DNA of 22,428 bases from JADKIH01 sp031367345 (lineage in GTDB: Bacteria > Bacteroidota > Bacteroidia > AKYH767-A > 2013-40CM-41-45): assembly GCA_031367345.1 (NCBI GenBank), contig JANLPR010000116.1:1-22428 (forward strand), written 5' to 3'. Positions 7,882 through 15,665 of the stretch are shown one piece after another. How positions within the stretch are numbered: the stretch's first letter is position 1; the number at the start of each line of letters is the position of its first letter. The notes beneath the pieces are model-generated. The model was not told the DNA's origin. It ran no database searches and worked only from the letters and a program-made list of their open reading frames with translations. The translations under genes were made by a program, and so were the position numbers.

Positions 7882-8448
7882 ATGAAAGATCTCGAACCAT
7901 TTTACAACTGGCTTGATTTATATAATTCTTCCGAAGATGAACTATCGCCCTACTCGGGCACTGTTTATAGTGAATTTGAATATTCAAATACCATTTACAA
8001 TTTTTATATCCATCCACAATGGGATAAATTTGGGAGTAGCACGCTTTATCTAAAAGTCATTTTTGCCGATTACGAACATAATTTTGCCGTCCTTGAATTT
8101 ATAGGCGAATGGAACGACGCTTTATATAACGATATTATGTTCTTAAAAAGGGAACTTATTGAACCAATGATCTTAAACGGAATAAATAAATTTGTGTTGA
8201 TTGGCGAAAACGTTCTCAACTTTCATGGCAGCGATGATTGCTATTATGAAGAGTGGTTTCAAGAAGTAGAAGAAGGATGGATTGCTGCAATAAATTTCAG
8301 ACCTCACGTTCTTTCTGAAATGTCAAAACTTAATTTGGATTACTATATGATTACCGGAGGAGAATTAGATGAATTAAATTGGAGAAATTATCAGCCATTA
8401 GATCTTATGCATAAAATAGATTCAATAATCGCACATCGCCTCAATTAA
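7882..8448 (+). CDS. Acidic conserved hypothetical protein, 188 aa
   Basis: No signal peptide or membrane segment, so probably cytoplasmic. The protein is acidic and rich in aromatic residues (many Tyr, Trp and Phe), with segments such as FYIHPQWDKFGSSTLYLKV, FIGEWNDALYNDIM, FVLIGENVLNFHGSDDCYY and EEWFQEVEEGW. I do not recognise a named domain. The general pattern resembles conserved hypothetical proteins of this size seen in other Bacteroidota, but that is from memory and not verified. It lies between murQ and an RlpA-like gene, has normal base composition for the window, and follows an unusually structured leader. Function unknown; a link to cell-wall turnover is only a neighbourhood guess. 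Confidence 0.8.
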   Translation: MKDLEPFYNWLDLYNSSEDELSPYSGTVYSEFEYSNTIYNFYIHPQWDKFGSSTLYLKVIFADYEHNFAVLEFIGEWNDALYNDIMFLKRELIEPMILNGINKFVLIGENVLNFHGSDDCYYEEWFQEVEEGWIAAINFRPHVLSEMSKLNLDYYMITGGELDELNWRNYQPLDLMHKIDSIIAHRLN

Positions 8449-8505
8449 TAAAATACAAACTAGCATTTCTCTTCTTTAATTTTTTTGTATAAAAAGTATC
8501 ACTCT

Positions 8506-9186
8506 ATGATTATTCGAATCTTCTTTCTCTTCTTTGTCCTATTCAACTTTTCAAAAGGACAAACAACTAACGAAAGCGAATCATTAGTCGAAAACGGAAA
8601 GGCGTCATTTTACCACGACAATTTTCAAGGACAAGAAACAAGCAACGGAGAGAATTATAATAAAAACGATTTTACTGCTGCTCATCGCACATTTCCATTC
8701 AATACTTTTTTATTAGTTACAAATAAAATCAATAATAAAGCAGTCGTAGTACGGATAAATGATCGCGGCCCATTCAAAAAAAGTAGAGTCATCGATTTAA
8801 CCAGATCTGCCGCTACAAAAATTAGTATGGTTCCTTTTGGTGTAGTTCCCGTTAGGCTGGAAGTCTTAACGTATCTCGATCGTCTAAGTATAACAGATTC
8901 CGTATTTCAAGATGGCGAAATTTGGGATTGTTATGCCAATAAAATTGCATTAAAAAATTTGACTATTAAAATTTGGCAAACTGAATATTGGAAACATGCA
9001 TTTTATATGGCGTCAATTCTTACTCTTGAAACGAAATATGATAGTATTGCAGTTCAAGTAAAAACAAATGGAGAAAATAAATTTTACACTGTTATCGCTA
9101 CAGGAATTACATCAATTAAGGAAGCAGATAAATGGATCTATAGTTTTCGAAAAATGGGATTTATGTTTACAAAAAAACTCAAATAG
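8506..9186 (+). CDS. RlpA-like double-psi beta-barrel protein, secreted
   Basis: The start chosen is the ATG at 8506, which puts the signal peptide (MIIRIFFLFFVLFNFSKGQ) at the true N-terminus; an in-frame TTG at 8485 would add seven polar residues in front. The protein is then 226 residues. Residues 30-121 form an RlpA double-psi beta-barrel: NGKASFYHDNFQGQETSNGE, then FPFNTFLLVTN, then VVRINDRGPF (81-90) and RVIDLTRSAA. In proven RlpA proteins this domain cleaves denuded glycan strands of peptidoglycan. The C-terminal 40 residues (NKFYTVIATGITSIKEADKW) look like a weak SPOR-type segment, which would bind stripped glycan. It lies downstream of murQ on the same strand and ends 14 bases from the convergent NUDIX gene. 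Activity as a lytic transglycosylase is inferred from family. Confidence 0.85.
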   Translation: MIIRIFFLFFVLFNFSKGQTTNESESLVENGKASFYHDNFQGQETSNGENYNKNDFTAAHRTFPFNTFLLVTNKINNKAVVVRINDRGPFKKSRVIDLTRSAATKISMVPFGVVPVRLEVLTYLDRLSITDSVFQDGEIWDCYANKIALKNLTIKIWQTEYWKHAFYMASILTLETKYDSIAVQVKTNGENKFYTVIATGITSIKEADKWIYSFRKMGFMFTKKLK

Positions 9187-9200
9187 ATTGTACAAAAAAA

Positions 9201-9662
9201 TTAATGCGATTGATATCTTTCTTTGACCATTTGTGCAACTTTGCGATCAATAATTAGAGTTAATGAAATTTCATTTATTTCACTTAAGGGAATAAATCGA
9301 AATCGTTGGGCTCCATTAACTTTCTTTTCGAAATCAAATGGTTTATTAGCAACTTGAACTTTTAACTCTTCTACCGGTTTCATCAAATAATAAATAGATA
9401 ATACCTGAATGTTTTTATTAAATACCGATTCAACAAAAAAATCTGTTGTGTAAAAATGGTCCGTAATTTCAAATGTCATGTCCATCTCTTCTTTCATTTC
9501 CCTGATCAAACAGTCAATCGGCCCCTCGCCAAATTCTAATCCCCCACCCGGAAATTTAGTTATGCTTTGATTATAAACATATTCATCGCTTACTAACAAC
9601 CCTTGATTTATGTCTACATAAAGTCCATAAACTCTAATTACAAAACCTTTATTTTCTTCCAT
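9201..9662 (-). CDS. NUDIX hydrolase
   Basis: A 153-residue cytoplasmic protein. The Nudix box occupies residues 40-62, with GGLEFGE, seven residues, then REMKEEMDM. Consensus is Gx5Ex7REUxEExGU; every metal-binding Glu is present, but the last Gly is replaced by Asp (Asp61). The family hydrolyses nucleoside diphosphates linked to another group; substrate cannot be read from sequence. The gene is divergent from the flavoprotein gene at 9774 and shares a 111-base region with a palindromic promoter. Confidence 0.9.
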   Translation of the reverse strand: MEENKGFVIRVYGLYVDINQGLLVSDEYVYNQSITKFPGGGLEFGEGPIDCLIREMKEEMDMTFEITDHFYTTDFFVESVFNKNIQVLSIYYLMKPVEELKVQVANKPFDFEKKVNGAQRFRFIPLSEINEISLTLIIDRKVAQMVKERYQSH

Positions 9663-9694
9663 TCTTAATTTCTAATTACACTCTTAATCCAAGC

Positions 9695-9710
9695 CAAAGA
9701 TATATCTTTA
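9695..9710. promoter_or_regulatory. Overlapping divergent -7 elements within a 14-bp palindrome
   Basis: AAAGATATATCTTT (9696-9709) is a perfect palindrome. On the minus strand 9695-9702 reads TATCTTTG, an exact TAnnTTTG -7 element, 33 bases before the NUDIX start. On the plus strand 9703-9710 reads TATCTTTA, one mismatch, for the gene at 9774. No TTG was found at the proper distance on either strand. Confidence 0.4.
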
Positions 9711-9773
9711 GCCCAAGATATTAGGACAATAACAAATTGATTCTAAAAAGAAATCAAAAAGAATTCAAGTTTA

Positions 9774-11015
9774 ATGCCGGATAAAAAAATACTTATAGTA
9801 GGTGCAGGACCTGCAGGAATGTCAACTTCGCTTCACCTAAGTAAATATGGAATTAAACATTTGTTAATCGACAAATGTATTTTTCCTAGAGACAAGATCT
9901 GTGGCGATGCCTTGAGTGGAAAAGTTGTTCATGAGTTAAATAAAATAGATCCTTTACTGGTGAATCAAATTGCTGATAACAAAAAGGATTTCACTGGAAG
10001 CTATGGTGTTCGTTTCTTTGCTCCAAATGGAAAAATGTTGGATGTCCCATTTTCTAACAACCCTGAAAAAGCAAAACATGCTCCGGGGTTTATTTCTACG
10101 AGATTAAATTTCGATAATTTTTTATTCTCCAAAGCTGATTTGAACTTTGCCACAATTTATCAAAACACTTCTATCGAAAAAATAAGAAGGACTAATAATG
10201 AATTAATCGTAAAACTAAATCGAGATGGCAATTCATACGAAGAAAAATTCGATATCGTAATTGGTGCGGAAGGTGATCGTTCAATTGTTGCAAAAGAATT
10301 AATTCCTGTCAAAAAAAATAACGATCATTATTGTGCTGGTATCCGAGTATATTACGAAAACGTCATTGATTGTCACCCTGAGAAATACATTGAATTACAT
10401 TTTTTAAAAGAATTACTCCCAGGCTACTTCTGGATTTTCCCTATGAATGATGGTACAGCAAATGTTGGCTTAGGCATGCTGAGCTCTTATGTTTCAAAAA
10501 AGAAAATTAACTTAAAAAAAACAATTGAAGAAATAGTAATGCAACATCCAACTATTTCGAAAAGATTTAAAAATGCACGTGTAATTTCACCTGCACAAGG
10601 ATGGGGTTTACCTCTGGGAAGTAGAAAACGAAAAATATCAACCGACAATGCAATTTTAATTGGCGACGCCGCTTCACTGATCGATCCTTTTACAGGCGAA
10701 GGAATTGGAAATGCTCTAGTGAGTGGTAGATTTGCTAGCGAAATGGTGATGGAAGCAATTTCAAAAAATCGTATCGACGATTCCTTTTTCTCATCGTACG
10801 ATAAGAGAATCTATAATCATCTTAGTAGCGAATTAAATTTAAGTCACAAAATGCAGAAACTTGCACGGTATGAAAGCTTGTTTAATTTGGTAGTAAATAA
10901 GGCAAATAAAAATTCCACATTGAGAGAAACAATCACGTGCATGTTTGAAGACATGGATCTCCGAGCTAAATTAAAAAATCCTGCTTTTTACTTTAAAATA
11001 TTATTTAATAAATAA
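9774..11015 (+). CDS. Geranylgeranyl-reductase-family FAD-dependent oxidoreductase
   Basis: 413 residues, cytoplasmic or peripheral membrane. It has the N-terminal FAD dinucleotide fold GAGPAG (10-15), the family segment FPRDKICGDALSG (the PxxxxCG motif of geranylgeranyl reductases), and the second FAD motif LIGDAASLIDPFTGEGIGNA (Gly297-Asp298). Members saturate isoprenoid chains or act as related flavin monooxygenases/reductases on lipids, quinones or pigments; in Bacteroidota they are usually annotated only at family level. No isoprenoid, carotenoid or quinone genes are adjacent, so the substrate is open. Its stop codon directly abuts that of the convergent ompH-like gene. Confidence 0.88.
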   Translation: MPDKKILIVGAGPAGMSTSLHLSKYGIKHLLIDKCIFPRDKICGDALSGKVVHELNKIDPLLVNQIADNKKDFTGSYGVRFFAPNGKMLDVPFSNNPEKAKHAPGFISTRLNFDNFLFSKADLNFATIYQNTSIEKIRRTNNELIVKLNRDGNSYEEKFDIVIGAEGDRSIVAKELIPVKKNNDHYCAGIRVYYENVIDCHPEKYIELHFLKELLPGYFWIFPMNDGTANVGLGMLSSYVSKKKINLKKTIEEIVMQHPTISKRFKNARVISPAQGWGLPLGSRKRKISTDNAILIGDAASLIDPFTGEGIGNALVSGRFASEMVMEAISKNRIDDSFFSSYDKRIYNHLSSELNLSHKMQKLARYESLFNLVVNKANKNSTLRETITCMFEDMDLRAKLKNPAFYFKILFNK

Positions 11016-11612
11016 TTATTTTGAACTTTCGGATTTGTATTCTGAATTCAATCCTTTTATTACTTGACGAGTAATATTCAAACTATCGTTAGCAAATAAT
11101 ATTCCGCCCCCCTTTTGATAACCAAGTACGAATTGAAAATTTTTACCTTGATTGAATTTTTTAAGGTATTCAGACAATCTACTGTACAACTCTTCAGATG
11201 ACTTTCCTTGTGCATCATCTAGTTCAGAAAGTAGTTGATCCTTTTGCTGCATCAACATTTGTTGACGACGACCAAGGTCTTCTTCTTTTTGAGATCGCTC
11301 TTGATTAGTCATTCCAATTGCTTGTTGCTGATAGGTTGCTGCATCACGTTGCAATTTGTCGCTGGCATCTTTCAACTGACTCTTCATCTTCATCTGAGCC
11401 GCCTCTAATTTTGCATGTTCGTCTTTATAAAACTGATATTCATCGAGCAAAGAATCAGAATTAATATATACAATGCCTTGCGAACTCACAGGCATTTTAC
11501 CCGAAGAAATTGAGGAATCTGAAGTCGCATTATTACCTTTAAAATGTAGATAATACAGAAATGCAACGGCAACAAGTAGAACAGCATTTAATCCCAAAGA
11601 GAGGTTTTTCAT
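11016..11612 (-). CDS. OmpH/Skp-family periplasmic coiled-coil protein
   Basis: 198 residues with one N-terminal hydrophobic segment (about 8-22, GLNAVLLVAVAFLYYL) that acts as an uncleaved anchor or signal. Residues 47-60 (GIVYINSDSLLDEY) match the start of the OmpH domain. Residues 60-140 are charged, Gln-rich and Ala-rich helix (AKLEAAQMKMKSQLKDAS, QQQAIGMTNQERSQKEEDL), the coiled-coil tentacles of Skp. The C-terminal part (KNFQFVLGYQKGGGILFAND, LNITRQVIKGLN) is the OmpH strand and helix end. Skp-type proteins hold unfolded outer-membrane proteins in the periplasm; a Gln-rich, membrane-anchored variant is common in Bacteroidota. Chaperone function is inferred from the family. Confidence 0.9.
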   Translation of the reverse strand: MKNLSLGLNAVLLVAVAFLYYLHFKGNNATSDSSISSGKMPVSSQGIVYINSDSLLDEYQFYKDEHAKLEAAQMKMKSQLKDASDKLQRDAATYQQQAIGMTNQERSQKEEDLGRRQQMLMQQKDQLLSELDDAQGKSSEELYSRLSEYLKKFNQGKNFQFVLGYQKGGGILFANDSLNITRQVIKGLNSEYKSESSK

Positions 11613-11631
11613 TTTTCTTTAAATTTGAGCC

Positions 11632-11639
11632 CAAATATA
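11632..11639 (-). promoter_or_regulatory. -7 element of the ompH-like gene
   Basis: The minus strand reads TATATTTG, an exact TAnnTTTG match 19 bases before the ATG at 11612. Nineteen bases further upstream is CTG, one base from the TTG -33 consensus. Confidence 0.5.
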
Positions 11640-11732
11640 AAGTATTCACCGGCATTTTCAGAGAAAAGTTCGATCAAAAAAATTTTAATAACTACTAGAT
11701 ATTGTTTACTTTTCACCTGTAATCAAATTCTT

Positions 11733-12644
11733 ATGAAAAGCAGACACTTATTTATTGCATCCATTATTTTGCTGTCATCCTGCTCAAAAACTAACCAGGA
11801 TATTCCAAATCCTGGAAATGCAGCAGCAATCAGTGCGGTACCTTCAAATTTCAAACAAAAAATCCTTATTGAAAACTATACTCAGACATTTTGCGGTCAA
11901 TGTCCAAAAGCACACTATTACATCGACTCACTTTTAAAGATGTGGCCAAGTACTGCTTATGCAGTTTCAATTCATGTAAATGATGGCTTGCAAGCTGCTA
12001 CAAATGTCAATCTAGCTTCCGGAACAAATATGTTGGATAGCATTTACAATACATTCAACATTTATCCGGGTGGGCCCATCAATCGTGACATTAATTCCCC
12101 AATCGACCTTTCACCGGACTTGTGGTTTTCAAAAGCACAAACTAAGCTCGGACAAATTCCTTCTTGCGGTTTGGCAATTGATGCTTCTGAAATTTCTGCT
12201 AACAATCATTTAAATGTAATAGTTCATACAGGTTTCAGCCAAAATATGTTTGGTGATTATAGACTACAAGGTTATATCATTGAAAAAACAGTTGCCAGTT
12301 ATGATAGCACGTTTGATCAATTAAATGATTTCAGTTCACAAGGTGTTTCTCCTGATACTACACTCCCTTTTTACAATTTGAATGATACAATAAATCACTA
12401 TAGTCATAAATATGTTTTACGAAAAATGATCGCCAATTCCGGAGTTGAAGGTGATGGTATCCCTCAAGCTATCATGATTAAAGGAAATGAATTCGTTAAA
12501 ACATACAATGTAGACCTTACTGGAATTAATTGGTCTAACTGCTTATTAGTTTTCTTTGTCGATAAATATGGCGCAAACGGATCTACGCACTTGATCGAGA
12601 ATGTACAACAAGTACCAATCGGATCAATTAAAAATTGGAATTAA
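11733..12644 (+). CDS. Omp28-like/thioredoxin-fold lipoprotein with CGQC site
   Basis: The start is the ATG at 11733, because it puts a lipoprotein signal at the N-terminus (MKSRHLFIASIILLSSC, lipidated Cys17); an in-frame TTG at 11625 would add 36 non-conserved residues through the promoter region. The 303-residue protein has KILIENYTQTFCGQCPKA (43-60), the first strand and CxxC site (Cys54, Cys57) of a thioredoxin-like fold, followed by VSIHVNDGLQ, as in Omp28-related outer-membrane lipoproteins of Bacteroidota. A second half starting near residue 145 is beta-rich. It probably sits on the outer membrane and may handle disulfides, though many Omp28 proteins have no proven activity. The methyltransferase gene starts four bases after its stop. 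Confidence 0.82.
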   Translation: MKSRHLFIASIILLSSCSKTNQDIPNPGNAAAISAVPSNFKQKILIENYTQTFCGQCPKAHYYIDSLLKMWPSTAYAVSIHVNDGLQAATNVNLASGTNMLDSIYNTFNIYPGGPINRDINSPIDLSPDLWFSKAQTKLGQIPSCGLAIDASEISANNHLNVIVHTGFSQNMFGDYRLQGYIIEKTVASYDSTFDQLNDFSSQGVSPDTTLPFYNLNDTINHYSHKYVLRKMIANSGVEGDGIPQAIMIKGNEFVKTYNVDLTGINWSNCLLVFFVDKYGANGSTHLIENVQQVPIGSIKNWN

Positions 12645-12648
12645 TTGT

Positions 12649-13290
12649 ATGGATTTTATAGATCAAACAATTAATGATTATGCTGAGAAATACAGCACAC
12701 AAGAATCTGCCAATTTAAAAAAACTGAATAGAGAAACACATGCAAATGTACTTATGCCACGCATGCTTTCCGGACACTTGCAAGGTCGAATATTGAGTAT
12801 GATAAGTTGCATGATAAGGCCCAAACATATTTTGGAAATAGGAACTTATACAGGCTATTCCGCTCTTTGTTTAGCTGAAGGTCTAACTGATGATGGAAAA
12901 ATTTCTACCATTGATATAAATGATGAATTAACACCCATGGTACGTAAATATGTACAAGAATCGGGGCTTAGTTCAAAATTTGAAATCTTGACTGGAAATG
13001 CACTTACAATAATTCCAACCTTGCATGGTCCCTTTGACTTAGTTTTTATTGATGCAGATAAAAGCAATTATTCCAATTATTATGATCTTGTTTTTGAGAA
13101 AATAAAAACTGGTGGGTTTATTATAGCTGATAATGTATTGTGGAGCGGAAAAGTTATTGAAGAATCTGAAAAGATGGATAAAGACACATTAGCCATTCAT
13201 TCATTTAATCAGAAAATAAATTCAGACCAAAGAATAACAAAAGTAATATTACCGGTTAGAGATGGATTAACACTCATGCAAAAACGGTGA
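12649..13290 (+). CDS. Class I SAM-dependent O-methyltransferase (CCoAOMT/COMT-like)
   Basis: Start taken at the ATG at 12649, four bases after the preceding stop; the longer frame from 12601 would overlap that gene by 44 bases and lacks family similarity. 213 residues, cytoplasmic. SAM site motif I is ILEIGTYTGYSALCLAEGL (61-79). The divalent-metal site is FIDADKSNY (Asp135) with ADNVLW (Asp161, Asn162), typical of metal-dependent O-methyltransferases related to caffeoyl-CoA and catechol O-methyltransferases. The natural acceptor is unknown. It is cotranscribed with the lipoprotein gene, but no shared pathway is apparent. Confidence 0.93.
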   Translation: MDFIDQTINDYAEKYSTQESANLKKLNRETHANVLMPRMLSGHLQGRILSMISCMIRPKHILEIGTYTGYSALCLAEGLTDDGKISTIDINDELTPMVRKYVQESGLSSKFEILTGNALTIIPTLHGPFDLVFIDADKSNYSNYYDLVFEKIKTGGFIIADNVLWSGKVIEESEKMDKDTLAIHSFNQKINSDQRITKVILPVRDGLTLMQKR

Positions 13291-13400
13291 GACAATTGTT
13301 AATTTTAAAGTTCACGTATTATAACTTTACTACCTAAAATATTATTCCTAAAAATATTCTGCCCGCTTAAACTAATTCTCCTTCTCTCAGTCATATTTAC

Positions 13401-13784
13401 ATGAAACTAAAAACGAGCTTCCTCGCATTGGTGCTGCTGATCACCACCTCTGTCTATAGCCAACAAAATGATCGTAAAAATAGAGATGCAAATCCTGAGC
13501 AAATTGCAAAGAATAGAGCTGAAACACTAAGATCAAAACTATTGCTCACAGACGAGCAATACACAAAAGTTTATAACGAACTATTAATTGCTCAAAAAGA
13601 AATGAAAAAGAATACCGATGCTATGAAAGCTTCAAGAGATGCCCACGATGCACAAATGAAGTTGATCCTAACACCGGAACAATATTCAAAACTGAAAGGC
13701 ATTCAAGAAGAAAGAAAACAAATGAGAATGGAACACCGACAATCTGAATCGGGTGATCAGGTAAATCCCCCGCCAACTAAATAA
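13401..13784 (+). CDS. Small secreted Spy/CpxP-like protein
   Basis: 127 residues with a clear signal peptide (MKLKTSFLALVLLITTSVYS, cleavage near 20). The mature part is highly charged and helical and carries two LTxxQ motifs, LTDEQ (49-53) and LTPEQ (90-94), each followed by an amphipathic helix: the hallmark of Spy/CpxP-type periplasmic chaperones and metal-stress proteins. The C-terminal tail is Pro-rich. Bacteroidota encode many such short LTxxQ proteins of unproven role. It is monocistronic: a 110-base gap lies upstream and a strong terminator directly downstream. Function as a periplasmic stress or chaperone protein is inferred. Confidence 0.8.
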   Translation: MKLKTSFLALVLLITTSVYSQQNDRKNRDANPEQIAKNRAETLRSKLLLTDEQYTKVYNELLIAQKEMKKNTDAMKASRDAHDAQMKLILTPEQYSKLKGIQEERKQMRMEHRQSESGDQVNPPPTK

Positions 13785-13790
13785 TACTTA

Positions 13791-13825
13791 AAAAAGGACA
13801 TTGATGCTTCAATGTCCTTTTTTTT
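13791..13825 (+). terminator. Strong intrinsic terminator after the Spy-like gene
   Basis: A perfect 14-bp stem, AAAAAGGACATTGA (13791-13804) with TCAATGTCCTTTTT (13809-13822), closes a TGCT loop and ends in a run of eight T (13818-13825). With its A-stretch on the other side it could also act on the reverse strand. Confidence 0.92.
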
Positions 13826-13890
13826 GCTTTGCCATTGATACTTTTCTTCCATTGCCTTTGAGGTTCACAAAAAACTTCTTTTCTTTGAGC

Positions 13891-14919
13891 ATGAGTGAAA
13901 AATCCATTGACATTAGGAGCGACACGGTTACCAGACCTACCAAAGGTATGTATGACGCAATGATGAGTGCAGAGGTCGGAGATGATGTGTTCGATGAAGA
14001 CCCTTCTGTCAAAGCATTAGAAGCTAAAGTGGCAAAAATGCTTGGTCATGAAGCTGCCCTTTTTTGCCCTAGTGGAACAATGACTAATCAAATTGGCGTA
14101 AAAATTCTTACTCAGCCACAACAAGAAGTTATTTGTGATAAGTTAGCACATATTTATTATTACGAAGGCGGGGGTATTGCCAGCAACTCAGGATTGTCGA
14201 TGCGTTTACTTGATGGTAATAGGGGTAGAATATCTGCCAGACAAGTTGAAGAGAATATTAATCCTCCCGAAAGTATCCACCAACCATTAACTTCACTTGT
14301 AGCATTAGAAAATACAAGTAACAAAGGTGGGGGAAGTTATTATTTTCTTGACGATCTAAAATCAATTTCTGAAGTTGTCAGAAAAAATAATTTAAAATTT
14401 CACTTAGATGGAGCCAGATTATTTAATGCTTTAATTGAAACCAAAGACTCCTTGATTGAAACGGGAAAACTATTTGACACAATCTCTAATTGTTTGAGCA
14501 AAGGTCTAGGTGCACCTGTTGGGTCTTTACTCATATCAACAAAGGAAAATATTCAAAAAGCAAAGAGAGTACGAAAAGCTTTTGGAGGTGGTATGCGTCA
14601 ATCCGGATATTTAGCTGCAGCTGGAATCTATGCGCTCGATCATCATATCGAACGATTAAAAGACGATCATAAAACAGCAAAAGAAATTGAACTAATTTTG
14701 AAAAAATGCAACTATGTAGAAGAAATATTTCCCGTTGAAACAAATATAGTAGTCTTTCGATTGTCAAACGAAAAATCTGTTCCTCACTTTTTAAACCATC
14801 TTTCCAATAATAAAATTCATGCACTACAATTCGGAAAACAATTGGTCCGATTTGTTACTCACCTTGACTTTACAAATGAGATGCTTTCTCCCTTAGAAAC
14901 TACATTACTTAAATATTAA
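13891..14919 (+). CDS. ltaE: Low-specificity L-threonine aldolase
   Basis: Start chosen at the ATG at 13891 (MSEKSIDIRSDTVTRPT, the usual family N-terminus); an upstream in-frame TTG at 13801 lies inside the terminator stem and is rejected. 342 residues, PLP-dependent, cytoplasmic; cleaves L-threonine or L-allo-threonine to glycine and acetaldehyde. Visible signatures: GDDVFDEDPSV (30-40), HEAALFCPSGTMTNQ (53-67), HLDGARLFNA with PLP-nitrogen Asp173, and LSKGLGAPVGS with Schiff-base Lys204. It is the first gene of a run with the flavin reductase (four bases on), mobA-like and fdhD, with no obvious metabolic connection. No clear promoter motif was found in the 65 bases between terminator and start. 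Confidence 0.93.
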   Translation: MSEKSIDIRSDTVTRPTKGMYDAMMSAEVGDDVFDEDPSVKALEAKVAKMLGHEAALFCPSGTMTNQIGVKILTQPQQEVICDKLAHIYYYEGGGIASNSGLSMRLLDGNRGRISARQVEENINPPESIHQPLTSLVALENTSNKGGGSYYFLDDLKSISEVVRKNNLKFHLDGARLFNALIETKDSLIETGKLFDTISNCLSKGLGAPVGSLLISTKENIQKAKRVRKAFGGGMRQSGYLAAAGIYALDHHIERLKDDHKTAKEIELILKKCNYVEEIFPVETNIVVFRLSNEKSVPHFLNHLSNNKIHALQFGKQLVRFVTHLDFTNEMLSPLETTLLKY

Positions 14920-14923
14920 CTCT

Positions 14924-15640
14924 ATGGCGTATTCCTATCATAAAAGCACAGTCTACAAAATAATACACGAATCTGAATTGGTGAAAAGATATTTTTTCAA
15001 AGTCCCTGAAGAAATAAAATTTCAATTCAAAGCCGGTCAATTCGTAATGCTTAATTTACCAATCGAATCAAAATTTACGAACAGGAGTTATTCAATCGCA
15101 TCACCACCAAATAATGAGAATACTTTTGAACTCGCAATTGTACTTAATCCGAAAGGATTAGGAACACCGTATTTATGGGAAAATATAGTTGAAGGGTCTG
15201 AAATTGATGTATCCAAACCAATAGGGAAATTCTGCTTAACGGAACCAATAACAAACGATATCGGATTTATTTGTACTGGAACGGGAATTGCTCCTTTACG
15301 TTCAATGTTATTCCATATTTTGAATAATAACATCCCTCACAAAAATATTTATATGGTTTTTGGAAATCGATTTGAGAAAGACATAATCTATTATCATGAA
15401 ATGGAAAATGTAGCAAAAAATCATCCGTCATTTAAATTCATTCCCGTGTTATCTCGTACAAATGAAGGATGGTCAGGTAAACAAGGATACGTTCACCCTA
15501 TCTATGAAGAAATATTTTCTAACAAGAGACCGGCTACTTTTTATATGTGCGGCTGGAGAGATATGCTCCATGAAGCAAGACAACGATTAGAGAAAATGGG
15601 CTATGATAAAAAATCAATAAAATTTGAATCATACGATTAA
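14924..15640 (+). CDS. Ferredoxin-NADP reductase-like flavoprotein
   Basis: 238 residues with the FNR two-domain fold. The FAD site is RSYSIAS (54-60, the RxYS motif), preceded by FKAGQFVMLNLP. The NAD(P) domain starts with CTGTGIAPLRSMLFH (117-131) and has YMCGWRDML (207-215) where the family has the CG motif near the C-terminus. There is no attached 2Fe-2S ferredoxin domain, so it should pass electrons between NAD(P)H and a separate ferredoxin or flavodoxin. Gene position (four bases after ltaE, 25 before mobA-like) suggests it might serve the FdhF/YdeP-type oxidoreductase encoded downstream, an inference to be tested. Confidence 0.9.
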   Translation: MAYSYHKSTVYKIIHESELVKRYFFKVPEEIKFQFKAGQFVMLNLPIESKFTNRSYSIASPPNNENTFELAIVLNPKGLGTPYLWENIVEGSEIDVSKPIGKFCLTEPITNDIGFICTGTGIAPLRSMLFHILNNNIPHKNIYMVFGNRFEKDIIYYHEMENVAKNHPSFKFIPVLSRTNEGWSGKQGYVHPIYEEIFSNKRPATFYMCGWRDMLHEARQRLEKMGYDKKSIKFESYD

Positions 15641-15665
15641 ATCTATTAGATTAAAGAATATATGA

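Noticed and set aside
11625..11732. N-terminal extension of the Omp28-like lipoprotein
   Set aside because: It would bury the lipoprotein signal 36 residues inside the chain and runs through the divergent promoter region.
13330..13375. Near-repeats of CCTAAAATATT in the gap before the Spy-like gene
   Set aside because: Only two imperfect copies in AT-rich sequence; not distinguishable from base composition.
13801..13890. N-terminal extension of threonine aldolase from a TTG start
   Set aside because: It begins inside the terminator stem of the previous gene and the extra 30 residues do not fit the family; the ATG at 13891 gives the standard start.
14531..14824. 97-aa minus-strand open frame
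   Set aside because: Inside ltaE on the opposite strand, no recognisable domain; coding signal and conserved motifs belong to the plus strand.
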